Of a stretch of 64,000 bases of DNA, positions 26,623 to 34,181 are shown piece after piece; the stretch's first letter is position 1; the number at the start of each line of letters is the position of its first letter. Position numbers and translations under genes: made by a program. This DNA is from JALZKA01 sp963717635 (GTDB taxonomy: Bacteria > Actinomycetota > Thermoleophilia > Solirubrobacterales > 70-9), in contig OY970347.1 in assembly GCA_963717635.1 (NCBI GenBank), positions 744,001 through 808,000 on the forward strand, in the 5' to 3' direction. Under the pieces are notes generated by a model. The model was not told the DNA's origin, searched no databases, and saw only the letters and a program-made list of their open reading frames with translations.

Positions 26623-26969
26623 TGGATGTCATGACCGAACTCACGATCTTCGTCCTCGCGGCGTTCGTCGGCTTCGAGGTGATCTCGAAGGTCCCGACCA
26701 CGCTGCACACGCCGCTGATGAGTCAGACCAACGCGATCCATGGGATCGTGATCCTCGGCGGTCTGATCGTGGCCGGGTATGCCGACGATTCGCTCGAGAA
26801 GACGATCGGCGTGATCGCGATCGCGTTCGGCGCGATCAACATCGTCGGCGGCTTCATGGTCACCGACCGGATGCTCGGCATGTTCGCGAGGAAACCTCGC
26901 GAACAACAAACACCTGACGGCTCCTCGGCTTCGCCTGCGGGGCCGTCAGGGTCTGAGGCAGACCGATGA
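26622..26969 (+). CDS. pntAB: NAD(P) transhydrogenase subunit alpha, part 2 (membrane dII)
   Basis: The 115-residue membrane subunit has about three helices (residues ~5-25, 35-52, 62-82) and the conserved T-P-L-M-S-Q-T-N-A-I-H-G-I segment of the proton channel. The tail beyond residue ~88 is hydrophilic, Ser/Pro-rich and atypical. Its DNA forms two strong palindromes (26881-26905 and 26913-26950), so the tail may be a by-product of an mRNA structure or inserted repeat. The ATG shares a base with the pntAA stop; the TGA overlaps the pntB ATG. Confidence 0.93.
   Translation: MDVMTELTIFVLAAFVGFEVISKVPTTLHTPLMSQTNAIHGIVILGGLIVAGYADDSLEKTIGVIAIAFGAINIVGGFMVTDRMLGMFARKPREQQTPDGSSASPAGPSGSEADR
26881..26950 (+). 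repeat. Two strong hairpins within the 3' end of pntAB
   Basis: Hairpin one has an 11-bp stem and 3-base loop (26881-26891 with 26895-26905). Hairpin two has a 9-bp stem (26913-26921 with 26942-26950) around a 20-base loop. Both are inside the coding sequence for the pntAB tail, just before pntB. Confidence 0.6.
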
Positions 26970-28381
26970 TTTCGGCGGTGCTCGAGCCCAGCGGCGACGG
27001 CGCCACGGCGCTCTACATCGTCTCGTTCTCGCTGTTCATCTTCGGGGTTCGGCGCGGCACCCACCCGACGACCGCGAAGCAGGGAAACATGATCGCGGCC
27101 GTCGGCATGGCGATCGCGGTGGCGACGACCCTCCTGCTCGACGGGATCGGCAACTGGGGCCTGATCGTCGCCGGCCTCGCGCTGGGGACGACGGTCGGCG
27201 TGATCGCCTCGATCCGGGTCCAGATGACCCAGATGCCGCAGATGGTCGCCCTCTACAACGGGGTCGGCGGCGGCGCGGTCGCCCTGATCGCGTGGTCGGA
27301 GGTCCGCCACGGCATCGAGTTGGGGATCGAGTTCCCGCTCGACGAGCTGATCCCGATTCTGTTCTCGGCCGTCGTCGGCTCGGTCTCGTTCTGGGGCTCG
27401 AACATCGCCTTCGCGAAGCTCCAGGACCTGATCCCGACCCGGCCGCTGGCGGTGCCTGGCCAGCAGGTGCTGAACGCGCTGCTGCTTGTCGGCATGGTGG
27501 CCGCCTGCGTGTCGATGGCGATCAACAACGACGACGTGTCCCAGGAGCTGTTCATCGCGGTGCTGATCGCGGCGGCGCTGCTGGGCAACCTGGTGGTGCT
27601 GCCGATCGGCGGCGCCGACATGCCGGTGGTGATCTCGCTGCTGAACGCGGCGACCGGGCTCTCCGCGGCCGCGGCTGGCTTTGCGCTGGACAACGTCGCC
27701 CTGATCGTCGCGGGCACGCTGGTCGGCTCCTCGGGAACGATCCTGACGATGGAGATGGCGCGGGCCATGAACCGGTCGGTCGCCAACGTCCTGTTCGCAG
27801 GCTTCGGCGGCGCCCCGGCGGGGGGCGCGGCGGCCGGGGGAGAGGAACGGCCGCATACCTCGATCGGAGCCCAGGACGCCGCGATCAAGCTCGCCTACGC
27901 CGACTCGGTCGTGATCGTCCCTGGCTACGGGTTGGCGGTCGCCCAGGCTCAGCACGCCGTCAAGGAGATGGCGAACGAGCTCGAGAAGCGCGGAGTGCAG
28001 GTCCAGTACGCGATCCATCCGGTCGCCGGGCGCATGCCCGGGCATATGAACGTGTTGCTCGCCGAGGCCGACGTGCCGTACGAGAAGCTGCGCGAGATGG
28101 ACGAGATCAATCCCGAGATGCCGCGCACCGATGTCGCCGTCGTGATCGGCGCCAACGACGTCACCAACCCGGCGGCCAAGAACGACCCCGACTCGCCGAT
28201 CGCCGGTATGCCGATCATCGAGGTCCACGAGGCCCAACAGGTGATCGTGATCAAGCGCTCGCTCTCGCCGGGTTTCGCGGGCATCGACAACGACCTGTTC
28301 TACGAGCAGAACACGGACATGCTGTTCGCCGACGCCAAGCAGGCCGCGACCGACATCGCGGCCGAGGTCGGGAACCTCTGA
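26966..28381 (+). CDS. pntB: NAD(P) transhydrogenase subunit beta
   Basis: The 471-residue protein has an N-terminal membrane half of about nine helices (with Y-N-G-V-G-G-G, and G-A-D-M-P-V-V-I-S-L-L-N near residue 215). A C-terminal NADP(H)-binding dIII domain carries V-I-V-P-G-Y-G-L-A-V-A-Q-A-Q, P-V-A-G-R-M-P-G-H-M-N-V-L-L-A-E-A, G-A-N-D-V-T-N-P-A and K-R-S-L. All hallmark motifs are intact, so the enzyme should be active. A Gly/Ala-rich linker (about 285-300) joins the halves. It completes a three-gene operon with overlapping starts and stops. Confidence 0.96.
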   Translation: MISAVLEPSGDGATALYIVSFSLFIFGVRRGTHPTTAKQGNMIAAVGMAIAVATTLLLDGIGNWGLIVAGLALGTTVGVIASIRVQMTQMPQMVALYNGVGGGAVALIAWSEVRHGIELGIEFPLDELIPILFSAVVGSVSFWGSNIAFAKLQDLIPTRPLAVPGQQVLNALLLVGMVAACVSMAINNDDVSQELFIAVLIAAALLGNLVVLPIGGADMPVVISLLNAATGLSAAAAGFALDNVALIVAGTLVGSSGTILTMEMARAMNRSVANVLFAGFGGAPAGGAAAGGEERPHTSIGAQDAAIKLAYADSVVIVPGYGLAVAQAQHAVKEMANELEKRGVQVQYAIHPVAGRMPGHMNVLLAEADVPYEKLREMDEINPEMPRTDVAVVIGANDVTNPAAKNDPDSPIAGMPIIEVHEAQQVIVIKRSLSPGFAGIDNDLFYEQNTDMLFADAKQAATDIAAEVGNL

Positions 28382-28394
28382 GACCCGCCTCGGG

Positions 28395-28631
28395 CTAGTC
28401 AGGCCCGCCGCGCCGCACCCGCGGCGTCGCCCAGCCGATCAGGGTGCCGAGGGCGCCGACGATCAGGAGCGCGAAGATCAGCGGGATCGTCGCGTTGATG
28501 AAGAGGAACTTCACCTCGACCTCCTGCAGGTTCTGGAGGATCAGGATCGCCATCAGGATCGCGGCGAAGCCAAGCGCGTAGGCCTTCCAGCCGCGGCTCT
28601 CCTTGCGGGGGATGATCGGATCGTCGGCCAC
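28395..28631 (-). CDS. LapA-domain small membrane protein
   Basis: The 78-residue protein is hydrophilic at the start (R-K-E-S-R-G-W-K), then has two hydrophobic helices joined by a short turn containing Q-N-L-Q-E-V-E-V-K-F-L-F. This pattern (helix, N-x-x-x-V-x-x-x-F-L-F, helix, G-x-L-x-G-W) is typical of the LapA/DUF1049 family. In E. coli LapA helps regulate lipopolysaccharide synthesis; in Gram-positives the role is unknown. The GTG start at 28631 follows a TACGGT -10 element, so the extra seven residues of a longer frame are not used. It is convergent with pntB. Confidence 0.8.
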   Translation of the reverse strand: MADDPIIPRKESRGWKAYALGFAAILMAILILQNLQEVEVKFLFINATIPLIFALLIVGALGTLIGWATPRVRRGGPD

Positions 28632-28637
28632 GCCTGA

Positions 28638-28643
28638 ACCGTA
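28638..28643 (-). promoter_or_regulatory. Leaderless-type -10 element
   Basis: On the minus strand TACGGT ends 6 bases before the GTG at 28631 of the LapA-domain gene. Confidence 0.45.
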
Positions 28644-28693
28644 CCCGCACACGCCGTGCGTAATGCGTCACGGCTGGCGGGCTTCCCGTTCGC

Positions 28694-29569
28694 GTGCGAC
28701 GGATCGGCGAGCGCGGCCAGGCGAGTCCGGAGTGGCTCGGGCTCGTGTTCTTGGTCTCGCTTGCGCTCGCGAGCGCCGTCGCCGTCGGCTTGCCGGTCCC
28801 GGGCACCGGGCTCGCGCGGAGCATGGCCGCGCGGCTTGTCTGCGCCGCCGGTCTCGCGGATAGCTGCGGAGAGCAGGGCGCGCTCGCGCTCGCCTACGGC
28901 CCCGAGCTCGCGGGCCTCGTAGCCGAGCACACCCCCAGCCTCAACTACGAGGAGGGGATGCGGGCCCTCCCGGTCGACTTCCGGTCCTGTCGCGAAGACT
29001 GGTGCGCGGAGGGTCTTGAGGGCGGACCGGTGCGCGAGTCGCTGGCCGGGGAGTCGGTGACTGCGTTCGTTCACCTGATCGACTGCCGCGACGATACGGC
29101 CGCTGGGCGCGAGGGCTACGACTGCTCAGGCGCTCGGGCCGGACGGGTCTACCTGCAGTACTGGCTCTACTACCCCGGCAGCGCGACGGCCCGGGCGCTG
29201 CTCGGCGACCGCGGCTTTCACGAGGACGACTGGGAGTCTTTCCAGGTTCGGGTCGCGCCGGGCGAGGCGGCCGCGGCGCGGGCCAGCTCGCACCACTCCT
29301 ACAACGGCTCGTCCGGCGACTGGCTCTCGGACTCGGGGTTGGTCGAGAAGGCGGGCTGGACGGAATCCTCGGGCCGCTACTTCATCTCCGGCGGCAGCCA
29401 CGCCGGCCGGATCGCTCGGGCGGCTTCAGGCCGCCGCTGGACCGCGGCCGGCGCGGTCCGACTGGTGCCGATCGAATCGCTGACGGGCCTGGCCCGGTTC
29501 GAGTTCGCGGTCTCGCCGCCATGGGCGAAGCGCGTCTACCGCGACCCCGAACACCGGGGGACGGACTAG
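28694..29569 (+). CDS. Membrane-tethered protein with prepilin-like N-terminus and Vps62-like domain
   Basis: In this 291-residue protein the N-terminus R-R-I-G-E-R-G-Q-A-S-P-E-W-L-G followed by a hydrophobic helix resembles TadE/Flp-type pilin leaders, where an acidic residue follows the processing site. The outer part has four Cys in residues ~50-115 and the stretch Y-L-Q-Y-W-L-Y-Y-P-G then H-E-D-D-W-E-S-F-Q-V, matching the aromatic and H-x-D-W-E signature of Vps62-like domains. The domain's function is unclear. No tad genes are adjacent. It may be a surface protein; the pilin-like leader is my inference. Confidence 0.65.
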   Translation: MRRIGERGQASPEWLGLVFLVSLALASAVAVGLPVPGTGLARSMAARLVCAAGLADSCGEQGALALAYGPELAGLVAEHTPSLNYEEGMRALPVDFRSCREDWCAEGLEGGPVRESLAGESVTAFVHLIDCRDDTAAGREGYDCSGARAGRVYLQYWLYYPGSATARALLGDRGFHEDDWESFQVRVAPGEAAAARASSHHSYNGSSGDWLSDSGLVEKAGWTESSGRYFISGGSHAGRIARAASGRRWTAAGAVRLVPIESLTGLARFEFAVSPPWAKRVYRDPEHRGTD

Positions 29570-29579
29570 GCGCCCTGGC

Positions 29580-30200
29580 TCAACTCGCGAGCCCGAGGCG
29601 GGCCAGGATCCACTCGGTGTGGGCGATCAGGCGCTCGATCGGGTAGGCGTCCGGGTCCTCGAGCAGCAGGCGGGCCGCGTCCTCCGAGACCGCCTGCATC
29701 GTCAGCGCCGTGAGCTCGGGGTCGGGAAGCGGGGGGCCGCCGGCATCCGCCATCACCTGCGGCGCCAGCGCCGCGAGCTGGTCCGTGACCGCGCGGCGCA
29801 CCAACGTTGCTCTCTCGCGCAGGATCTCGGGAGTGCCCTCGGGCGACATCAGAACGAGGCGCCAGGTGAACGGGTCGTTGTGAACGGCCTCGAGGAAGGC
29901 GCGCAGCGCTCCCTTCAGTAGCGCCGCGGGCGGCTCGCCGCCCCCCGCTTGCGGCAGCAGCTCCATCAACTGCGTGATCGCTCTGGCCCCCTCGCGCTCG
30001 ACCAGCGCCTCGAGCAGCCCCGCCAGGTCGTCGAAGTGGCCATAGACGATCGGGCGACTGATCTGAGCTCGCCGGGCGACGGCGTCGATCGAGATTCCGT
30101 GGAAGCCACGCTCGCCGGCCAGTGTCTTGGTCGCGTCAAGGATCTGCTCCCGCCGCTGCGGGCCGGTCAGTCGGGTCGGCTTCGTCACGGTTGCGCTCAT
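29580..30200 (-). CDS. TetR-family regulator divergent from a Baeyer-Villiger monooxygenase
   Basis: The 206-residue protein has an N-terminal helix-turn-helix (R-E-Q-I-L-D-A-T, then S-I-D-A-V-A-R-R-A-Q-I-S-R-P-I-V-Y-G-H-F) and a helical C-terminal effector domain. The gene is divergent from the monooxygenase gene. Between them lies a palindrome (30233-30252) of the size TetR dimers bind, placed to block both promoters. Repression of the monooxygenase and autorepression are therefore likely, with relief by a ketone or lipid ligand; that is inference. A GGATCAGG sequence just upstream of the ATG could serve as its ribosome binding site. Confidence 0.92.
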   Translation of the reverse strand: MSATVTKPTRLTGPQRREQILDATKTLAGERGFHGISIDAVARRAQISRPIVYGHFDDLAGLLEALVEREGARAITQLMELLPQAGGGEPPAALLKGALRAFLEAVHNDPFTWRLVLMSPEGTPEILRERATLVRRAVTDQLAALAPQVMADAGGPPLPDPELTALTMQAVSEDAARLLLEDPDAYPIERLIAHTEWILARLGLAS

Positions 30201-30226
30201 GGCCTGATCCGGATGCTAGGCTACAT

Positions 30227-30252
30227 CAGTGTAACTTACAGCAGTGTAAGTT
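30227..30252. promoter_or_regulatory. Putative TetR operator between the regulator and the monooxygenase
   Basis: AACTTACA-GCAG-TGTAAGTT (30233-30252) is a perfect inverted repeat. A direct repeat CAGTGTAA occurs at 30227-30234 and 30242-30249, so two overlapping dimers could bind. It lies 33 bases from the TetR start and 42 from the monooxygenase ATG. Confidence 0.75.
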
Positions 30253-30293
30253 GTAGTTCCGCCGAGACGACCGTGAGCCACCCGGAAGGACCG

Positions 30294-31871
30294 ATGGAAG
30301 CGACCGCCACCCGCACTCACTCGCCCGACAGCTCGGGCGCCGAGCAGCCCGACCACGAGGTCGCGATCGTCGGCAGCGGATTCTCCGGGCTCGGGATGGC
30401 GATCAAGCTTCGCCAGGCCGGGGTCGACGACTTCGTCGTGATCGAGAAGGCGGACTCGGTTGCCGGGACCTGGCGCGAGAACACCTACCCGGGGTGCGCC
30501 TGCGACGTGCCTTCGCACATGTACTCGTTCTCGTTCGAGCCGAACCCGGACTGGAGCGAGATGTACGCGCCGCAGCAGGAGATTCGCGACTACCTCGAGC
30601 ACTGCGCCGACAAGTACGACCTGCGCCGCCACCTGCGGTTCGGAACGCGCGCGATCAGCGCGACCTGGGATGGCGAGGCCGGCCTGTGGCGCTACGCCAC
30701 CGAGGGTCGCGACGGCAGGCAGGAGCGGACCGCCCGGTTCCTGGTCTCCGGTATCGGCGGCCTCCACGTCCCGGCCACAGCCGACTTCCCCGGGATCGAG
30801 AACTTCGAGGGTGAGGTCTTCCACTCCGCGACCTGGAACCACGACGTCGAGCTCGAGGGCAAGCGGGTCGCCGTGATCGGCACCGGCGCCAGCGCGATCC
30901 AGTTCGTGCCCGAGATCGCGCCGAAGCTCGCCCACCTCGACCTCTATCAGCGCACGGCGCCGTGGGTCCTGCCCAAGCTCGATCGCCACATTTCGCGCTT
31001 CGAGCGCCGGCTCTACCGTCGCTTTCCGTCGCTGCAGCGCGCCTATCGCCGCAGTCTCTATTGGTACCTGGAGCTGGTGATGTTGCGGGGCATCAAGAGC
31101 GAGCGCTTCGGCCGTGTCTTCGAGTGGATGGGGCGGCGCAACCTGAAGCGCCAGGTGCAGGATCCGGCGAAGCGCGCCAAGCTGGAGCCGAACTACGAGT
31201 ACGGCTGTAAACGACTGCTGATGTCGAACACCTACTACCGGGCGCTCGACGGTCCCAAGGCGGACGTGATCACCGAGGGCATCGCCGAGATCCGCCCGAC
31301 CGCGATCGTCGGCGGCGATGGCGTCGAGCGCGAGGTCGACGTGATCATCCTCGGCACCGGCTTCGACACCAAGGCGATGGCCAGCTCGGTCGCGCTGCGC
31401 GGCGAAGGCGGCCGCCTGCTCGCCGACCATTGGGCCGAGACCGGCATCCAGGCCCACCGGGGCACGATGATCGCCGGTTATCCGAACCTGTTCTTCCTGC
31501 TCGGGCCGAACACCGGGCTCGGGCACAACTCGGTGGTGTTCATGATCGAGTGCCAGATCAAGCTGGCGTTGCAGGCAATGGAGCGGGCTCGCGGCGCGGG
31601 CGGCGCGGCGATCGCTCCACGCGCCGAGGCGCAGGCCGCCTACAACGAGCGGCTTCAGGACGAGCTCGGCGACGCGGTCTGGTCGCGCAGCTGCAAGAGC
31701 TGGTACATGGACGAGCACGGACGGAACATCACGCTCTGGCCGGATCCGACGTGGAAGTTCCGCAACGAGCTCTTGAAGCTGAAGCCGGACGAGTACGAGC
31801 TGGCTGCGGCGGGCAACGGCAACGGCCGGGCCGCGACGACCGCGAGCCCACGCGAGGTCGTCGGCGTCTAG
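30294..31871 (+). CDS. Flavin-binding Baeyer-Villiger-type monooxygenase
   Basis: The 525-residue protein has a FAD-binding motif near the N-terminus (V-G-S-G-F-S-G-L-G) and the Baeyer-Villiger fingerprint F-E-G-E-V-F-H-S-A-T-W-N, matching FxGxxxHxxxW, at about residue 175. An NADPH-binding motif V-I-G-T-G-A-S-A-I-Q-F follows near 200. These enzymes insert oxygen next to a ketone using NADPH and O2. ATG 30294 has GGAAGGA upstream; a GTG at 30273 is a possible alternative. The last ~20 residues are a low-complexity Gly/Asn/Ala tail. A TetR gene and operator upstream indicate ligand-controlled expression. The natural substrate is unknown. Confidence 0.92.
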   Translation: MEATATRTHSPDSSGAEQPDHEVAIVGSGFSGLGMAIKLRQAGVDDFVVIEKADSVAGTWRENTYPGCACDVPSHMYSFSFEPNPDWSEMYAPQQEIRDYLEHCADKYDLRRHLRFGTRAISATWDGEAGLWRYATEGRDGRQERTARFLVSGIGGLHVPATADFPGIENFEGEVFHSATWNHDVELEGKRVAVIGTGASAIQFVPEIAPKLAHLDLYQRTAPWVLPKLDRHISRFERRLYRRFPSLQRAYRRSLYWYLELVMLRGIKSERFGRVFEWMGRRNLKRQVQDPAKRAKLEPNYEYGCKRLLMSNTYYRALDGPKADVITEGIAEIRPTAIVGGDGVEREVDVIILGTGFDTKAMASSVALRGEGGRLLADHWAETGIQAHRGTMIAGYPNLFFLLGPNTGLGHNSVVFMIECQIKLALQAMERARGAGGAAIAPRAEAQAAYNERLQDELGDAVWSRSCKSWYMDEHGRNITLWPDPTWKFRNELLKLKPDEYELAAAGNGNGRAATTASPREVVGV

Positions 31872-31882
31872 GTATCCATTGA

Positions 31883-31920
31883 GCGGCGCAAGCCGCGAAT
31901 CCGGCATGTGCCGGTGGTTG
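31883..31920. terminator. Bidirectional terminator region
   Basis: Between convergent genes lie GCGGC-GCAA-GCCGC (31883-31896), a stem with a GNRA-type tetraloop, and CCGGCATGTGCCGG (31901-31914), followed by the T-rich TGGTTGTTATTT. Confidence 0.5.
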
Positions 31921-32688
31921 TTATTTCGGCGGCATCCGCAGCGCGCCGTCAAGGCGGATCGTCTCGCCGTTCAGCATCTCGTTCTCGACGATCTGCTGGG
32001 CGAGCTGCGCGAACTCCGCCGGCGCCCCGAGCCGCTGCGGAAAGGGAACTCCGGCGCCGAGCTCGGCTCGCGCCTCCTCGGGCAGCGCCGCCAGCAGCGG
32101 CGTGTCAAAGAGTCCGGGAGCGATCGTGGCGACTCGGATCCCCCGGCCTGCCAGGTCACGCGCTGCCGGCAGAGTCATGCCGACGATGCCGCCCTTGGAC
32201 GCCGCGTAGGCGACCTGCCCGATCTGGCCGTCGAACGCCGCGATCGAAGCCGTGTTGACGCAGACGCCGCGCTCGCCGCCCCCGTCGGGCTCGTTCGCCG
32301 ACATCGCCGTCGCCGCGAGGCGCAGCACGTTGAAGCTGCCGATCAGATTCACCTTGATCACGTTGCCGAAGATCTCGAGGTCGTGCGGACCCTGCTTCGA
32401 GGTCGTGCGCTGGGCCCAGCCGATGCCGGCGCAGCAGACCGAGATCCGCAGGCCACCGTCGAGCGCGGCTGCGGCCTCCACCGCAGCCTGGACCTGGTCG
32501 GCCTCGAGCACGTTGGCCTCGACGAACGACGCCCGGTCGCCCAGCTCGGCTGCCAGCGCGTTTCCCCTCTCGGCGTTGAGGTCGGAGATCACGATGGACG
32601 CACCGGCCGCGTGCAGGCCGCGCGCCGTCGCCTCGCCCAGCCCCGATGCCCCGCCGCTGATCAGCGCGCCCGCGCTTTCGACCTTCAT
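31921..32688 (-). CDS. SDR-family 3-hydroxyacyl-CoA dehydrogenase-like protein
   Basis: The 255-residue classical SDR has cofactor motif S-G-G-A-S-G-L-G and C-C-A-G-I-G (in place of the usual N-N-A-G). The catalytic residues are Ser in N-T-A-S-I-A and Tyr-Lys in A-Y-A-A-S-K-G. The whole pattern, including [15 protein letters not shown] and the C-terminal [12 protein letters not shown], resembles type II 3-hydroxyacyl-CoA dehydrogenase (HSD17B10-like), which acts on branched or short 3-hydroxyacyl-CoA with NAD+. A role in acyl-CoA breakdown is plausible. It is convergent with the monooxygenase. Confidence 0.85.
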   Translation of the reverse strand: MKVESAGALISGGASGLGEATARGLHAAGASIVISDLNAERGNALAAELGDRASFVEANVLEADQVQAAVEAAAALDGGLRISVCCAGIGWAQRTTSKQGPHDLEIFGNVIKVNLIGSFNVLRLAATAMSANEPDGGGERGVCVNTASIAAFDGQIGQVAYAASKGGIVGMTLPAARDLAGRGIRVATIAPGLFDTPLLAALPEEARAELGAGVPFPQRLGAPAEFAQLAQQIVENEMLNGETIRLDGALRMPPK

Positions 32689-32707
32689 CGCGGCGGCAGC
32701 CTAGCGC

Positions 32708-33637
32708 CTAGGGCGCGAGCCCCTCGATCAAATCGCCGAGCTTGTCCGGCGTCGTGATCGGGGTGAGGATCGGCAGCGTGATGCCGCCGGCGACGAACTC
32801 GCCGAGCCGCGCCTTCATCGCAGCGGGATCGCCGAAGATGAACATCTCCTCGATCAGCTCCCAGGGCGCGGCCGCGGCAGCTGCCTGACGGTCGCCGGCG
32901 TGCCACGCCTCGATCATCGGATCGATCGCCTCGCCGTGCCCGAGCCAGCGGTAGAAGGCCTCGTAGACCGGGACCGTGATGTACGAGGAGAACATGAAGC
33001 GGGCGATCGGCTCGACCTGCTCGCGATCGCCAGGCAGGCAGAAGAACCGGCAGAGCAACTCGAACCCGTCCGGCGCACCGGCGATGCCCTCCGCGACCTG
33101 CGGAAGCCCGGACAGGGGCAGGAAGTTGGTGAAGGCGCCGTCGGCCTGCTCGACCGCCAGCCTCAGCATCCGCCCCCGCAGCGCCGCCAGGACTATCGGG
33201 ACCGGCGTTGCCGGCGCCACCTCGAGCTTGAACCCGTTCGGCGTCCGCTCACCGGCCAGCGCGACCTTCAGGAAGTCGACCGTCTCAGCGACCTTCGAGT
33301 ACGGCTTCTCAAACGGGATCCCGTTCCAGCCCTCGACGATCCGGTCGGACGAGGCCCCGATGCCGAGCACGAAGCGGCCGCCGGTGGCGTCGGCCATCGC
33401 CGCGGACTGCTGGGCGAGCAGCGCCGGGCCGCGCGTAAACACGCCGACGACGCCGGTGCCGAGGCGCGCCCGCTCCGTCGAGGCCGCCGCGAATGCCAGC
33501 GGGGTGAAACCGTCGGGCCCGTTCGTCTCGCCGGACCAGAGGTCCGTGTAGCCGCCGGCTTCGGCCCGCTTGACCAGGTCGTCGTGGGCCGCAAGCGGCG
33601 TCATCGGCAGTGGCAGCGTCAGGCCCCAGCGGGTCAC
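32708..33637 (-). CDS. LLM-class F420-dependent oxidoreductase
   Basis: The 309-residue TIM-barrel protein starts at GTG 33637 (V-T-R-W-G-L-T-L-P). It includes A-E-A-G-G-Y-T-D-L-W-S-G-E, G-R-F-V-L-G-I-G-A-S-S-D-R-I-V-E-G-W-N-G and P-V-P-I-V-L-A-A-L-R-G, as in F420-dependent luciferase-like enzymes. The substrate is unknown. A TAGGTT -10 element ends 7 bases before the GTG, which fixes the start; the frame stays open upstream only because of the divergent gene on the other strand. This is the second LLM enzyme in the window, with low overall similarity to the one at 22806. Confidence 0.85.
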   Translation of the reverse strand: MTRWGLTLPLPMTPLAAHDDLVKRAEAGGYTDLWSGETNGPDGFTPLAFAAASTERARLGTGVVGVFTRGPALLAQQSAAMADATGGRFVLGIGASSDRIVEGWNGIPFEKPYSKVAETVDFLKVALAGERTPNGFKLEVAPATPVPIVLAALRGRMLRLAVEQADGAFTNFLPLSGLPQVAEGIAGAPDGFELLCRFFCLPGDREQVEPIARFMFSSYITVPVYEAFYRWLGHGEAIDPMIEAWHAGDRQAAAAAAPWELIEEMFIFGDPAAMKARLGEFVAGGITLPILTPITTPDKLGDLIEGLAP

Positions 33638-33644
33638 GAGCAGG

Positions 33645-33650
33645 AACCTA
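33645..33650 (-). promoter_or_regulatory. Leaderless-type -10 element
   Basis: On the minus strand TAGGTT ends 7 bases before the GTG at 33637 of the LLM oxidoreductase gene. Confidence 0.5.
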
Positions 33651-33660
33651 TTCGGTGGGA

Positions 33661-33666
33661 TAGGGT
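33661..33666 (+). promoter_or_regulatory. Leaderless-type -10 element
   Basis: TAGGGT ends 7 bases before GTG 33674. With the opposite-strand element at 33645-33650 it makes a divergent promoter inside 36 bases. Confidence 0.5.
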
Positions 33667-33673
33667 CGGCGCA

Positions 33674-34162
33674 GTGGACTTCTCGCGGATCAGCCGGCTG
33701 GAGCTCTTCGGGATCGCCTGCGCCGCAATCGCGGTCCTGACTCTGTTCTTCCTGCCGTGGTACTCGCTGGCCGCGGACGTCGTTCGCGACGACGAAAGCG
33801 ACTGGATCTGCGGCGTCGGCGACACCTCCTGCACCGGCTGGGAGACGTTCCCGATCCTGCGCTGGATCCTGCTGGCGGGAGCGGCGGCGCCGCTGATCCT
33901 GGCCTGGATCCTGATTCGCGACCACAAGCTGTCGTGGGCGCCCGGTGAGCTCACGGCCGTCGGCGCGTTCGCGGCGATGACGTTGATCATCTACAACGGC
34001 CTGATCGACAAGCCGGGCAGCGGCAGCGCGGAGAGCGGCGTCAGCCTCGACTTCGGCTATTGGATCGCGCTGCTGGTCGGGATCGGCATGGCGTACGCGT
34101 CGTTCATGCGCTCGCAGGAATCCGGCGGCAAGCAGCAGCGCAAGGCCCCCGGCACCGTCTAG
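33674..34162 (+). CDS. Four-helix membrane protein of unknown function
   Basis: The 162-residue protein has hydrophobic helices at about residues 10-30, 55-78, 88-105 and 118-138. The first loop is acidic and contains a Cys pair (W-I-C-G-V-G-D-T-S-C) that could form an extracytoplasmic disulfide. The C-terminal tail is basic and hydrophilic, so it is probably cytoplasmic. The GTG start is set by the -10 element 7 bases upstream. Two helices, a loop and two more helices is a common plan for uncharacterised actinobacterial membrane proteins; I recognise no named family. glpX follows 19 bases downstream. Confidence 0.7.
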   Translation: MDFSRISRLELFGIACAAIAVLTLFFLPWYSLAADVVRDDESDWICGVGDTSCTGWETFPILRWILLAGAAAPLILAWILIRDHKLSWAPGELTAVGAFAAMTLIIYNGLIDKPGSGSAESGVSLDFGYWIALLVGIGMAYASFMRSQESGGKQQRKAPGTV

Positions 34163-34181
34163 CAACTAAGTTCCGCGCGCT

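Noticed and set aside
26723..28237. 504-codon open frame on the minus strand opposite pntAB/pntB
   Set aside because: It is an antisense shadow in GC-rich DNA; the plus-strand proteins have complete transhydrogenase motifs.
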